The position numbers were made by a program, and so were the translations under genes. A model generated the notes under the pieces. The model had not been told where the DNA came from and ran no database searches. It saw only the letters and a list, made by a program, of their open reading frames with translations. Below are positions 63,777 through 64,000 of a DNA stretch of 64,000 nt, one piece after another (position 1 is the first letter of the stretch; each line of letters opens with the position of its first letter). The stretch lies in NCBI RefSeq assembly GCF_001858025.1, contig NZ_LZQD01000002.1, forward strand, positions 311,319 to 375,318. Reading direction: 5' to 3'. The DNA comes from Trichormus sp. NMC-1 (GTDB lineage Bacteria > Cyanobacteriota > Cyanobacteriia > Cyanobacteriales > Nostocaceae).

Positions 63777-64000
63777 TTTAACTCCTGAGTCGAAATTTCC
63801 AGGTTAATTCAAATTTACCTTAAACTAACAGATATAGGAATAATATTTGATTTTTGTTGGCGCAGCCTGCGCTTTGCGCTTACAAACTCAGTACACCTTA
63901 TATTCCTTCTTTTCTGTTAAGAGTTCCCTGCCTCTACGAGTAAATATGCCTACGGCACGCTACCGCGAACAGGAATCAAACCGGAGAATCAAACCGGATT
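63777..64000. other. Intergenic end of the window
   Basis: 224 bp with a GGCGCAGCCTGCGCTTTGCGC palindromic stretch near 63859-63880 and TGCCTACGGCACGCTACCGC near 63947-63967. Both are dispersed repeat motifs. No gene was recognised before the window ends. Confidence 0.5.

Overview
The window reads as chromosome of a filamentous, heterocyst-forming cyanobacterium (Nostocales). The support is: phycobilisome gene apcF divergent from glnA, with gifA behind it; GUN4; CP12; a PatD-like and a PatX-like heterocyst regulator; frequent HIP1-type GCGATCGC octamers; 7-bp tandem repeats; and many short interspersed palindromic repeats. No rRNA, tRNA, CRISPR array or complete insertion sequence was recognised.

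Layout. 1-9 kb: a partial ELW-repeat protein, a CbiG/CobE-type cobalamin gene, a small membrane protein with a secreted peptidoglycan-binding protein, a pair of M16 peptidases (one active, one lacking the zinc motif), and purK with a lumenal pentapeptide-repeat gene. Beside purK lies a 378-bp direct repeat, each copy holding a 6S-RNA-like sequence. 9-15 kb: a membrane GTPase, then a three-gene cassette of a toxin-type deaminase and two unrecognised proteins, then an aldo/keto reductase. 15-26 kb: an SLH/GHL10/WG-repeat gene split by one in-frame stop, a DUF4336 protein, CorA, a GNAT acetyltransferase, a methyltransferase, a double ATPase of a peptide-type ABC transporter and a zinc-ribbon membrane protein.

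26-38 kb: patD divergent from the (p)ppGpp synthetase/hydrolase gene, a BtuF-like binding protein, several small conserved proteins, a DUF697-type GTPase, CP12, tlyA with a DUF29 gene, and the nitrogen-control block apcF / glnA / gifA. Both glnA and gifA have a perfect GTA-N8-TAC NtcA box, placed to activate glnA and to block gifA. 38-46 kb: methyltransferases, a PatX-type precursor with an RGSGR pentapeptide and an upstream TCCGGA motif, an FAD oxidoreductase, a restriction-modification pair whose HindVP-like nuclease gene is frameshifted, and mtnA. 46-64 kb: a lipoprotein, a sugar-type ABC ATPase, gun4, icd, a three-gene operon with two dynamin-like GTPases, sodA, rsmG, an ABC ATPase, a TPR protein, DUF3531, NUDIX and Uma2 proteins, and an overlapping pair of RelE/HigB-like small proteins.

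The best candidates for undescribed biology are the deaminase cassette (12250-14104), the dynamin-pair operon (51427-57077), the PatX locus with its tandem repeats (39718-40269) and the duplicated 6S-like locus (6509-7355). All family names come from reading the sequence and from memory of the families. No database search was run.
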